Shown: piece after piece, positions 7,207 to 14,540 of the stretch
Layout: every line of letters starts with the position of its first letter
Numbering within the stretch: the stretch's first letter is position 1
NCBI GenBank assembly: GCA_018304425.1
Contig: JAGVWE010000002.1
Location: 124,001-188,000 of the forward strand
Length of the DNA: 64,000 bases
Source: Candidatus Iainarchaeum sp.
Lineage (GTDB): Archaea; Iainarchaeota; Iainarchaeia; Iainarchaeales; UBA10219
Direction of reading: 5' to 3'
Notes under the pieces: model-generated
What the model was told of the DNA's origin: nothing
The model's database searches: none
What the model saw: the letters and a program-made list of their open reading frames with translations, nothing else
Translations under genes and position numbers: made by a program

Positions 7207-8340
7207 ATGGGGTTTAAAAGGGTAAACTGGTTGGGGTTTTGGGTGCTGGCCCTGGTGCTGGCATCGGGTTGCAGCCAAAAAACCGTGGAAAGCCAGGCAG
7301 CGAGTGAAAGCCTTCGCATTGGTTTCGTGGCGCCCTTGACCGGGAACGCGGAGTGGTATGGCGAGCACCAGTGGAAGGCCATCCAGTTGGGCGTGGACGA
7401 AATCAACCAAGGCGGCGGCATCAACGGCCGGAAGCTGGAAGTCGTGGCCGAAGACGACCAGTGCCTGCCCAAGCTGGGCGCGGAAGTCATGCAAAAGCTG
7501 GCCGCCGTGGACCGCGTGCCCCTCGTGCTCGGAGCCTACTGCAGTTCGGTGTGCATGTCCATGGCCCCCATCGCCGAGGCAAACAAAGTGGTGATGGTCA
7601 ACGAGTGCAACACCGACAAGCTCCGCGAGGCCGGGGAATACGTCTTCCGCATCAAGCCCGGGGCCGCCCAGGAAGGGAAATTCATCGCCGACGCGATGCG
7701 GGCGCGCGGCGCCACGCGATTGGCCTTGTTGTTCATCAACAACGAGTACGGCGTGTCGACGAAGGACGAAGTGAAAAAGAATTTCGCGGCAGACGGCGGC
7801 AAGGTTGTGGCAGAAGAGGCCTTCGAACAGGGGGCCAGCGACTTCCGCTCCCAACTCGCCAAAGTCAGGGAAGCGCGGCCCGACGCGGTGTACTTCGTCG
7901 GCTACGCGAAAGAAAACGGGTTGCTGGTGCGGCAGGCCCACGAGCTTGGCTTGCGGCAGGCCCTCTACAGCAGCCTCACGCTCGAAAGCGCGGACTTCCT
8001 CGAGGCAGCCGGCGAGGCCGCGGAAGGCATCGTCTACCCCTACCTCTACGACCCCAACAGCCCGGAAGCCGTGGTGCGCGCCTACAATGAAAAGTTCAAG
8101 GCGCGTTACGGCGAGGACAGCGAGATGTGGGGCGCGTTGTACTACGATGCATTGGTGCTGCTGAAACCCGTCCTCGAAAAGTGTGGGAACGACAGCGGTT
8201 GCCTCAAAGACGGGTTGCTGAAAGTCCAGGGCTTTGAAGGGGTTACCGGCCGCATGGAGTTCGACGAGAAAGGCGACGTCGTGAAACCCTATCTCTTGAA
8301 AACCGTGCGCGGCGGCGGGTTTGCGACGCTAGCCGATTAG
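7207..8340 (+). CDS. Branched-chain amino-acid-type substrate-binding lipoprotein
   Basis: A 377-residue periplasmic-binding-fold lipoprotein of the LivJ/Peripla_BP_6 family. A hydrophobic signal ends in LASGC (Cys22). The mature part has LRIGFVAPLTGNAEWYGEHQ, INQGGGINGRKLEVV and the hinge-region DAVYFVGYAKENG, all typical of the family. It would capture amino acids or related small molecules outside the cell. No permease or ATPase genes follow: the next gene is dph2. It may therefore serve a distant transporter or act as a sensor. ATG 7207 was chosen because the signal peptide starts there and it lies about 27 nt from the TATA-like box. The adjacent TrmB operator implies regulation. Confidence 0.88.
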   Translation: MGFKRVNWLGFWVLALVLASGCSQKTVESQAASESLRIGFVAPLTGNAEWYGEHQWKAIQLGVDEINQGGGINGRKLEVVAEDDQCLPKLGAEVMQKLAAVDRVPLVLGAYCSSVCMSMAPIAEANKVVMVNECNTDKLREAGEYVFRIKPGAAQEGKFIADAMRARGATRLALLFINNEYGVSTKDEVKKNFAADGGKVVAEEAFEQGASDFRSQLAKVREARPDAVYFVGYAKENGLLVRQAHELGLRQALYSSLTLESADFLEAAGEAAEGIVYPYLYDPNSPEAVVRAYNEKFKARYGEDSEMWGALYYDALVLLKPVLEKCGNDSGCLKDGLLKVQGFEGVTGRMEFDEKGDVVKPYLLKTVRGGGFATLAD

Positions 8341-8375
8341 TGGCCTTTAAAAGGCTTCGGGGGCGAGTATAGGGT

Positions 8376-9374
8376 ATGCTGGACTTGGACCTCGAAGGCC
8401 TCTTGACGGAAGTCAAGGCCTTGAATCCCGCGCCTAAAACCATGGTCGTGCAGTTCCCGGACGGGTTGAAAATCAATTTACGGGAGGTAGTGGAACGACT
8501 CGAAGAGGCGACGCACGCGGAAGTCATCTCCGTGCTCGACCCCTGCTTTGGCGCCTGCGACCTGGCCGATGACAAGGCCAAGAAGTATGCCGCTGACCTG
8601 CTCATCCACTTCGGGCACTCGAAACTCTACCACGCGGCCGTGAAGACGCTGTACTGGCCACTGCACTACCGGGTCTCCGAAGAGGCCATCTGGAAAATCG
8701 CCGGGAAGCTGAAGGCGCTCAAGGTGAAAACCGTGAGCCTCAACGCGGCCTCCCAGTATGTCAAGGATTTGGACCGGCTTTCGAAGGCGCTCGAAAGGGA
8801 GGGCATTCACGCCGAACAAGGGAAGACGAAGTCAGCCCTCGAACGCGGGCAGGTACTTGGATGCGACCTCTCCAACCCCCGCACAGTCGAAGGAGCGGTG
8901 GACGCGCACCTGTTCTATGGAGACGGGTTGTTCCACGCGCTGGGATTGCTGTTCGCTTCGAAGAAGCCGTGCTACCAGTTCAACCCCCTCCTGATGGAGT
9001 GGGTGGACTTGAACCAGTACCATGACAAGTTCCTGCGCAGGCGCTACGCGCTCATCGGCAAGGCACAGGAAGCCAAGACCTTCGGCATCCTCATGAGTTC
9101 CAAGGTCGGGCAGTTCCGCAAGAAAATCGCCGTCGAAGCCAAGAAGCTGATTGAAAAGCACGGGAAGAAAGCATTTCTGTTCAGCTTGGACAACGTGAAC
9201 CCCAATGCCTTGATGGGGCTGGGGATCGACTGCTGGGTGAACACGGCCTGCCCCCGCATCGCCACCGACGACGCGGGCTTGTACAAGGAGCCCATGATTA
9301 CGCACGAGGAACTGAAGGTCGCGTTGGGCGAGAAGAAGTTCGAAGAATACGTCTTTGACGAGATACGGCATTAG
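8376..9374 (+). CDS. dph2: Diphthamide synthase, radical SAM-like 3-amino-3-carboxypropyl transferase
   Basis: A 332-residue archaeal Dph2. It moves the aminocarboxypropyl group of S-adenosylmethionine to a histidine of elongation factor 2, the first step of diphthamide synthesis, using a [4Fe-4S] cluster. The three cluster cysteines, one per repeated domain, are visible in DPCFGACD (near residue 52), VLGCDLS (near 165) and NTACPRIATDD (near 291). Other family matches are VQFPDGLK near the start and LFYGDGLFHALG near residue 180. It is convergent with the orphan at 9371, overlapping by 4 nt. Length matches the family. Confidence 0.95.
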   Translation: MLDLDLEGLLTEVKALNPAPKTMVVQFPDGLKINLREVVERLEEATHAEVISVLDPCFGACDLADDKAKKYAADLLIHFGHSKLYHAAVKTLYWPLHYRVSEEAIWKIAGKLKALKVKTVSLNAASQYVKDLDRLSKALEREGIHAEQGKTKSALERGQVLGCDLSNPRTVEGAVDAHLFYGDGLFHALGLLFASKKPCYQFNPLLMEWVDLNQYHDKFLRRRYALIGKAQEAKTFGILMSSKVGQFRKKIAVEAKKLIEKHGKKAFLFSLDNVNPNALMGLGIDCWVNTACPRIATDDAGLYKEPMITHEELKVALGEKKFEEYVFDEIRH

Positions 9375-10351
9375 TGGGTGTGGGGATGCCGCCGGCGCGC
9401 CTTCTCCGCTTGAATGCGCTCGATTTCGGCATTATGTTGGCGTTGGAGGTTTTTGACGTCCTCCTCAAAGAAGTCGATGCCATGCAGCAAACTCGCCAAC
9501 GAATTGGCGGCGTTGCCGACCACCAGCAACTGCCCTCGTTCTTCCGGCGAAGCCTGGTTGGCGGCGACTCTTTCTTGCAGCCACTCTTTTTGCGCACGCA
9601 ATTGTTTGGCATACCGCTGGAACTCGCCCTTGAAGGCAAGCACTTCCTTCAGCAGGAAGTCCTCCAAGTAATGCAGCGTGCCATACAGGTGACGCACCGG
9701 GGGGGCTTCGGGGGCCATGGATTCCCCGCATGCGTCTGCAATGACCTTCACCAATCCGTCGAAAGCTTTTCTGCGCAACTCTTCCCTCCAGCCCTGCACC
9801 TTGCCTTCCAGGCGCCGCTGGAGGCCCGCAAACTGCTGGGGAGAGAGCACGCGGACACCCTTTCCCTGTTTCTTCCACTTGCCCGGCCTACGACGGCGCT
9901 TGTGCGCGGGAACCTGCAATTCCATCTCGGCCTCCCTGACCGCGCGGTCATACACCCGCCTGGCCCGGCGCGCCACCCATTCCTCGCCAGAGACCCCCAT
10001 CACGTGGAAATAGCGGAGCAGGGCGCGATTGATTCGCTTCCGTTCAGGCGCCGACAACAAAACCTCCGCGGGCTTCAACCGCGAGTTCAAAGCCACCAAC
10101 AACCAACGTGTGAGTCCGCGTTGCACGGACGGAAAACGCCAAGCATGGTGATAGAGTTCTTCCTGGGGCACGTCGCGCGCGCGATAGTTCTGGTGCACCC
10201 AGTTGATGGCGCGGCCCAGGTCCCGGCGGTCCAGAGTCCGGCCAACGGCGTCCACGTACTTGGGCCCCCAAAACCCGATGGGCGTTCCGCCCCGGTTCGG
10301 GTCCAGGTTGTGGCGGCGCCCGGAAAGCGGTCTGCCCGGAGTTTTCGCCAT
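9371..10351 (-). CDS. Orphan Arg-rich helical protein A
   Basis: A 326-residue basic protein with no family I recognise. The N-terminus is Gly/Arg/Pro-rich (PGRPLSGRRHNLDPNRGGTP). The middle is helical with a strongly basic linker near residue 150 (HKRRRRPGKWKKQGKG). The last 110 residues are long helices with coiled-coil character. The segment QLLVVGNAANSLASLL plus the following HGIDFFEEDV resembles the C-terminus of orphan C (11341-11961: QVANATESLNNIVTRLQFFG), suggesting a shared domain. A TATA-like CTTAAATAG (10376-10384) lies about 28 nt before ATG 10351, so it has its own promoter. It lies downstream of a methyltransferase-like gene. Confidence 0.7.
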   Translation of the reverse strand: MAKTPGRPLSGRRHNLDPNRGGTPIGFWGPKYVDAVGRTLDRRDLGRAINWVHQNYRARDVPQEELYHHAWRFPSVQRGLTRWLLVALNSRLKPAEVLLSAPERKRINRALLRYFHVMGVSGEEWVARRARRVYDRAVREAEMELQVPAHKRRRRPGKWKKQGKGVRVLSPQQFAGLQRRLEGKVQGWREELRRKAFDGLVKVIADACGESMAPEAPPVRHLYGTLHYLEDFLLKEVLAFKGEFQRYAKQLRAQKEWLQERVAANQASPEERGQLLVVGNAANSLASLLHGIDFFEEDVKNLQRQHNAEIERIQAEKARRRHPHTH

Positions 10352-10396
10352 ACTGGCTATATATACCTTAAGCCCTATTTAAGAGTGACTCGGGGG

Positions 10397-11305
10397 CTAG
10401 CGCTCCTTGTAGAGCTTGATTATGCGCGCGTTGTTTTCCTTGGTGGGCTCCAGCCATTTGAGGACCCGGAACCCCTGCTTTTCGAACATGGCTCTGGTCA
10501 TGCCGGTTTCGCCGCCCATGGACAGGACGTGGTAGCTATAGCCTCCCTTTTGGGTCATGCGCGCGATGTTTTCGGCGACTTTATTGAGTCTAGCGGGGTC
10601 AGAGCCGAGGATTTCCTCGTTCAGGAAGTCCACGGAATACGTGGCCTCGCGGGCGCGAAGTTCCCGGCGCCGAAGGGGGCGCGCAAACAAATCCTCGGCT
10701 TTCACGCCGTGGATGACGTTCAAGCGCTCGCGCTTGGTGAGTTCCTCTGGTTCCTTCTGAAGCTCGACGCCGCCGATTTTCTTCGCGCTGATGAAGCGCC
10801 GGCGCTTGTAGGCGGCGCGGAACCCTGGGTCGTGCTTGAGGATGTGCAGAATCGTCCCATAGCCCACGCCGAAACCGAAGACGCCCAGGTTGCTGCGGCC
10901 CTTGAAGTCACCCACCATTTCCCGGAAAATCGCTGACGCGTGTGCATACCCGCTCACGGTCGTGGTCATGACATGTCGCGCGCGTCCCAGGAAGTCCTTG
11001 TACTTTATGTGGTGCTGGGGGTCCCGCATGATGGCAGCCCATTGCTCTGGCGACAGCGAGTAAAGGTGCTGCCGCATGCCCTCAATCCGGCTCTTGTCCC
11101 ACCGCACCCTCTGCTGGACTTCCTCGATGTAGGAATCGATGGCAGCCCGAAGGGCTGCGGCGTAGTAGAGCCTGGTCTTCGCGCGGCGGGGCTGTCGAAT
11201 GGCGGTCCGATGCTCGGTAAACCCGGGTTTGCCTGCAGCGGTCGGCCCGGTAGCTGGTCTGGAAAGTCGTCCAAACTTGACGTCACGCAGGAACCTTCGA
11301 GTCAA
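10397..11305 (-). CDS. Orphan with methyltransferase-like Rossmann domain (B)
   Basis: A 302-residue protein. The first 115 residues are basic and helical. From about residue 135 the sequence reads like a class I methyltransferase: NLGVFGFGVGYGTILHIL is a plausible SAM-binding motif I, KIGGVELQKEP could be motif II, and SYHVLSMGGETGMTRAMF with QGFRVLKWLEP fits the last strands. The start is uncertain: TTG 11305 lies about 30 nt after TTAAATATCC (around 11334-11343), and no ATG or GTG is closer in frame. It sits between two orphans that share a C-terminal domain. Target unknown; with basic neighbours, RNA or a nucleic-acid-bound protein is a guess. Confidence 0.65.
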   Translation of the reverse strand: MTRRFLRDVKFGRLSRPATGPTAAGKPGFTEHRTAIRQPRRAKTRLYYAAALRAAIDSYIEEVQQRVRWDKSRIEGMRQHLYSLSPEQWAAIMRDPQHHIKYKDFLGRARHVMTTTVSGYAHASAIFREMVGDFKGRSNLGVFGFGVGYGTILHILKHDPGFRAAYKRRRFISAKKIGGVELQKEPEELTKRERLNVIHGVKAEDLFARPLRRRELRAREATYSVDFLNEEILGSDPARLNKVAENIARMTQKGGYSYHVLSMGGETGMTRAMFEKQGFRVLKWLEPTKENNARIIKLYKER

Positions 11306-11340
11306 TCAAACCACTGCAAACATTGGCTTCGGCCGGATAT

Positions 11341-11961
11341 TTAAGGGTTCGCTTCAGGCCGGATGGGCGGCTGGCGGGCCGCCTCCAAGTGGAATCCGAA
11401 AAACTGGAGGCGCGTGACGATGTTGTTCAGGGACTCGGTGGCGTTCGCAACCTGCATCAAGAGCACGCGCTGCGTGGGAGGCAGAGTGGAAGCAGCGGCA
11501 CGTGCGTCGAGTACGGCCTGGGCGCGCCCATATTTTTCCGCCAAAAGGCCGGCTTCGGCGACGAATCCGGCCACCGCAGGGGTTAGGGTTTCAAGGAAAG
11601 CCAGGGCAGCCTGGCGGTCGCGGCCAAAGTGGGGGGCGAGGCCTTCCACCAGGCGCTCGAAGGCATTGGCCGGCGGTTCGGGGGCGGTGAGGGAAGCAAA
11701 ATAGATTTTGAGGGGTTTCGCGAATCGAGTCCCCCGCCTCGCCAACCGCTCATCGGCCGCGCCCAAACGCGTGAACAGCCCGCCCACGATTCGCCGCGTC
11801 AAGGGGTTCCGAATGTGGGGGGCCATCCAGGCCACTTTGTGCGGCGCCGCCGGGTTGCTGGCCAAGACTATAGGATGAGCCAATGCCCTGGTGGTGGCGC
11901 TGGGAGTGAACACCCGCCGGACTGTGCGCAGGTAATCAAATGGCCGTTCATGTGGACGCAT
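11341..11961 (-). CDS. Orphan Arg-rich helical protein C
   Basis: A 206-residue protein starting MRPHERPFDYLRTVRRVF at ATG 11961, only 5 nt after the UMP kinase stop, so probably cotranscribed with it. The N-terminal half is basic. The C-terminal 90 residues are Ala-rich helices ending in QRVLLMQVANATESLNNIV and QFFGFHLEAARQ, similar in order and spacing to the end of orphan A. The longer ORF from 12150 overlaps pyrH and its extra N-terminus is a low-complexity shadow. No family recognised. Confidence 0.65.
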   Translation of the reverse strand: MRPHERPFDYLRTVRRVFTPSATTRALAHPIVLASNPAAPHKVAWMAPHIRNPLTRRIVGGLFTRLGAADERLARRGTRFAKPLKIYFASLTAPEPPANAFERLVEGLAPHFGRDRQAALAFLETLTPAVAGFVAEAGLLAEKYGRAQAVLDARAAASTLPPTQRVLLMQVANATESLNNIVTRLQFFGFHLEAARQPPIRPEANP

Positions 11962-11966
11962 AAGGA

Positions 11967-12773
11967 TTAGTAGTCGACGTCTTCGAGGTCGTCGGCGGTT
12001 TCTTCGGCCGGGGCCTTGGAGGCTTCGGCGCCCTCGTCCTGGATGGTGGTACCGGTGAAGGCGTTGCCGCGCAGGCAGGCTTCGAGGTTGGCTAGGTCGT
12101 CGGCGGCAAGCACCAAGCCCCGGATTTTCGAGCGCTTGAGGATGGCGCAAGTGAAAGAGTCGAGCACAACGTGGGAGCCGGGTTCCCGGGAATCCGAGCG
12201 CGCCATGAGCCGCCAGAGCTTTTCGTAGGAGAGTTTGTCGTAGCGGGCGGCCTTCCGGTTGCGCTTGGGATCCGTGCTGTAGATGCCGTCGACGTTCGTC
12301 AGGTTGACGAAGGCCGCACCCAGGAATTCCGAGAGGAGCGCGGCCACGGTGTCGGTCGTGAAGCCCGGAACCAGGCCGCCGAAGACCGGAATCCTGCCTG
12401 AGTCGATGACCGCGCGCGCGTTCACGATGTCGGTCTGGACTTCGGGGTAAGCGCCTTCCAGGGCCTGGATGAGCAGCAAGGCATTGGCGCGCGTGACGCG
12501 GATGGCGACCAGGTCGGTGATGAAGTTGTTGGCTCCCAGGGTCTTGGCCGCGGCAATGTACTCGCGCGCGGTTTTTCCGCCGCCCACGACGACCGCGAAC
12601 TTGCAGCCCTCCTTGTGGAGCGTGGAGAGGAGGGAGGCGAGCTTGGCCATGAGGGTCGTGTTGGGCTTGTCGCCGATGACGGCCGAGCCGCCGATGGAGA
12701 CGACGAAGGTCTTGGTGGAATCGGGGGCGTTGCCGGAAGGGGTTTGCGCGGCGTTTTCGAACAAGTCAAACAT
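11967..12773 (-). CDS. pyrH: Uridylate kinase (archaeal PyrH)
   Basis: A 268-residue amino-acid-kinase-fold UMP kinase that makes UDP from UMP and ATP. Key parts are FVVSIGGSAV (phosphate loop, near residue 25), VVVGGGKTAREYI (near 62), VFGGLVPGFTTDTVAALL (near 128) and LTNVDGIYSTDPKRN (near 157). Compared with the usual archaeal enzyme of about 225 residues it has a 20-residue N-terminal extension and an acidic C-terminal tail (ETADDLEDVDY). Orphan C follows 5 nt downstream. The divergent gene is aRF1. Confidence 0.93.
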   Translation of the reverse strand: MFDLFENAAQTPSGNAPDSTKTFVVSIGGSAVIGDKPNTTLMAKLASLLSTLHKEGCKFAVVVGGGKTAREYIAAAKTLGANNFITDLVAIRVTRANALLLIQALEGAYPEVQTDIVNARAVIDSGRIPVFGGLVPGFTTDTVAALLSEFLGAAFVNLTNVDGIYSTDPKRNRKAARYDKLSYEKLWRLMARSDSREPGSHVVLDSFTCAILKRSKIRGLVLAADDLANLEACLRGNAFTGTTIQDEGAEASKAPAEETADDLEDVDY

Positions 12774-12854
12774 GGGTTTGGCTCCTGCAATAGATTAACC
12801 TATAATGGTATATAAGGCTTTTCTATTCCGTTTAATGCGGGCAAAGGCGGTTTC
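12774..12854. promoter_or_regulatory. Divergent promoter between pyrH and aRF1
   Basis: An AT-rich core, CTATAATGGTATATAAGG (12800-12817), lies in the gap. TATATAAG (12810-12817) reads as a TATA box for aRF1 about 40 nt before its ATG. The complementary strand gives TTATAGGTTAAT toward pyrH. Confidence 0.45.
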
Positions 12855-14531
12855 ATGAAAGGGCATGCATTGGAGGAAGTCGCGGAGTCGGAGCTGGCGG
12901 TGTTCAAGAAGAAGCTCAAGCTCTTGGCGGGTTTCAAGGGCCACGGCACCGAGTTGATCAGCCAATACATTCCCGCCAACGCGGACCGGAGCACGGTCAT
13001 GGGCGTGCTGACCGAAGAGGTGTCGCAGTCCGGCAACATCAAGAGCCCGCAGACGCGGAAGGCCGTACAGGGCGCCTTGCGGAAGATAACCAATTTCTTG
13101 AAACAAATCGACTTCGACATCCCGCCAAAGGGAATCGTGGTGTTCGCGGGCAACGTGTCGGAAAGCGAAGGAAGAACCGACATCCGGTTGTTCACGGTGC
13201 GGCCGCCCAAGCCCTTGAAGACCAAGCTGTACTGGTGCGACTCCGAGTTCCACCTCGCGCCGCTGAAGGAGATGCTGGCGCCCAGTGAAGTGTATGGCCT
13301 GTTGACGATTGACAAGAACGAGGCCACCATTGCGGTGTTGTCGGGCAAGAAGTACGAAATCATCGGGAAGTTCACGTCGGGAGTTCCTGGCAAGTTTCGT
13401 GCTGGGGGGCAATGCCTGGTGCCGGATTCCCTGGTGCAGACGGCAACCGGCGAAATCATCCCAGTGGGGGACGTGCACAACCCGCTCAATCTGCAAGCAG
13501 CGGACTTGGAAGCCTTAGACGTGACCTCGACGGCAGTCCTCAAAAAGTGGACCGTGACGAAAAAAGAGGCCGTGAAAATAATGACTGAACCGCCGAGAAC
13601 CGAACTCACCTGCTCCCTTGACCATCTAGTGTTTGCCTATCAGGAAGGCACAACAAAAGCAATCCCTGCCGAAGACGTGAATGTCGGAACCGTGCTGTTA
13701 TATGCAGACTTCGGGAAAACGCCGGGACGAAAGATTAGGCTGGTGAAAGTGAAATCTGTTGAAAGGCTGCGGGGCCGGTTCGAAATGGTCGACCTTTCCA
13801 CTGCGCAGCAGAATTTCCTCGCGAACGGCTTGGTCGTTCACAACTCTTCCCACCGGTTCGAGCAGTTGCGTGCGGAGGCCGCGAAGGAGTTTTACAAGCG
13901 CATCAGCGACAAGATAAACACCGCGTTCACGGCGTACGCGGACAAGCTGAAGGGCATCATCATTGGGGGCCCGGGGGTCAGCAAGCAGTATTTCTTGAAC
14001 GTGGACATGATCGACCACCGGCTGAAACCGAAAATCCTGGGCATGCTGGACATCAGTTACACGGATGAGTCCGGCATCCGGGAACTGATTCAGCGCAGCG
14101 AGGAACTGCTGCGGGAAACCGATTTGATGAAGGAGCGCGGGTTGTTGAACAAGTTCTTGGAAGAAGTGGCGAGGGGCCGGCTGGCCACCTACGGGCAACG
14201 GGAAGTGGAGGCCGCGTTGGCGGCCGGCAAGGCGGGTACGCTGATTGTGTCCGAGGCCCTGGAGTGGGAAGTGCACAAGTACGTGTGCGAGGGCTGCAAG
14301 GCCGAGCAAATGGTGTTCATCAAGGAGCCGTTGAATTACAAGGCAACGGCGCAGCCGTGCGGCAAGTGCGGCCGGGAAATGGAGTTGCTGGAGGAAATCG
14401 ATTACATCGACTATCTTTTGGAGAAAGCCCAGAAGACGGGCGCGGAAGTGCGCGTGGTTTCGACGGACACCCCGGAAGGCGAGCAGTTCTTCAAGGGGTT
14501 TGGCGGCATAGCGGCCATGCTAAGGTATTAG
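12855..14531 (+). CDS. prf1: Peptide chain release factor aRF1 interrupted by an intein at GGQ
   Basis: Archaeal class-I release factor that reads all three stop codons and triggers peptide release. Domain 1 has the stop-codon-reading motif NIKS (residues 61-64, in SGNIKSPQTRKAV). Domain 2 has the catalytic GGQ at residues 184-186 (FRAGGQ). Residues 187-330 are an intein, after which the host protein resumes with SSHRFEQLRAEAAKEF. Domain 3 has the two Cys pairs YVCEGCKAEQ and CGKCGREME. Without the intein the product is 414 residues, the normal aRF1 length. The precursor has its catalytic loop broken open, so splicing should be needed for activity. TruD follows 9 nt downstream. Confidence 0.97.
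   Translation: MKGHALEEVAESELAVFKKKLKLLAGFKGHGTELISQYIPANADRSTVMGVLTEEVSQSGNIKSPQTRKAVQGALRKITNFLKQIDFDIPPKGIVVFAGNVSESEGRTDIRLFTVRPPKPLKTKLYWCDSEFHLAPLKEMLAPSEVYGLLTIDKNEATIAVLSGKKYEIIGKFTSGVPGKFRAGGQCLVPDSLVQTATGEIIPVGDVHNPLNLQAADLEALDVTSTAVLKKWTVTKKEAVKIMTEPPRTELTCSLDHLVFAYQEGTTKAIPAEDVNVGTVLLYADFGKTPGRKIRLVKVKSVERLRGRFEMVDLSTAQQNFLANGLVVHNSSHRFEQLRAEAAKEFYKRISDKINTAFTAYADKLKGIIIGGPGVSKQYFLNVDMIDHRLKPKILGMLDISYTDESGIRELIQRSEELLRETDLMKERGLLNKFLEEVARGRLATYGQREVEAALAAGKAGTLIVSEALEWEVHKYVCEGCKAEQMVFIKEPLNYKATAQPCGKCGREMELLEEIDYIDYLLEKAQKTGAEVRVVSTDTPEGEQFFKGFGGIAAMLRY
13413..13844 (+). other. Mini-intein in aRF1 (144 aa, no homing endonuclease)
   Basis: An in-frame insert of 432 bp beginning with Cys1 (CLVPDSLVQTATGEIIPVGD, block A) directly after the host glutamine of GGQ. 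It ends VDLSTAQQNFLANGLVVHN (block F and G) before host Ser+1. Block B is present as TCSLDHLVF, with Ser where Thr is more usual three residues before the His. The penultimate His and terminal Asn are intact, so all canonical splicing residues are present. At 144 residues with no LAGLIDADG motif it is a mini-intein that cannot home by itself. Its sequence looks somewhat more AT-rich than the host exteins, which fits a transferred element. Confidence 0.96.
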
Positions 14532-14540
14532 GGCGGGCAC

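Noticed and set aside
9374-10936. A 520-codon plus-strand ORF
   Set aside because: It crosses two minus-strand orphan genes that have TATA boxes and more natural composition. The orphan status makes this less certain than the other shadows.
12800-13609. Two minus-strand ORFs opposite the aRF1 N-terminus
   Set aside because: aRF1 is certain on the plus strand; these have no motifs.
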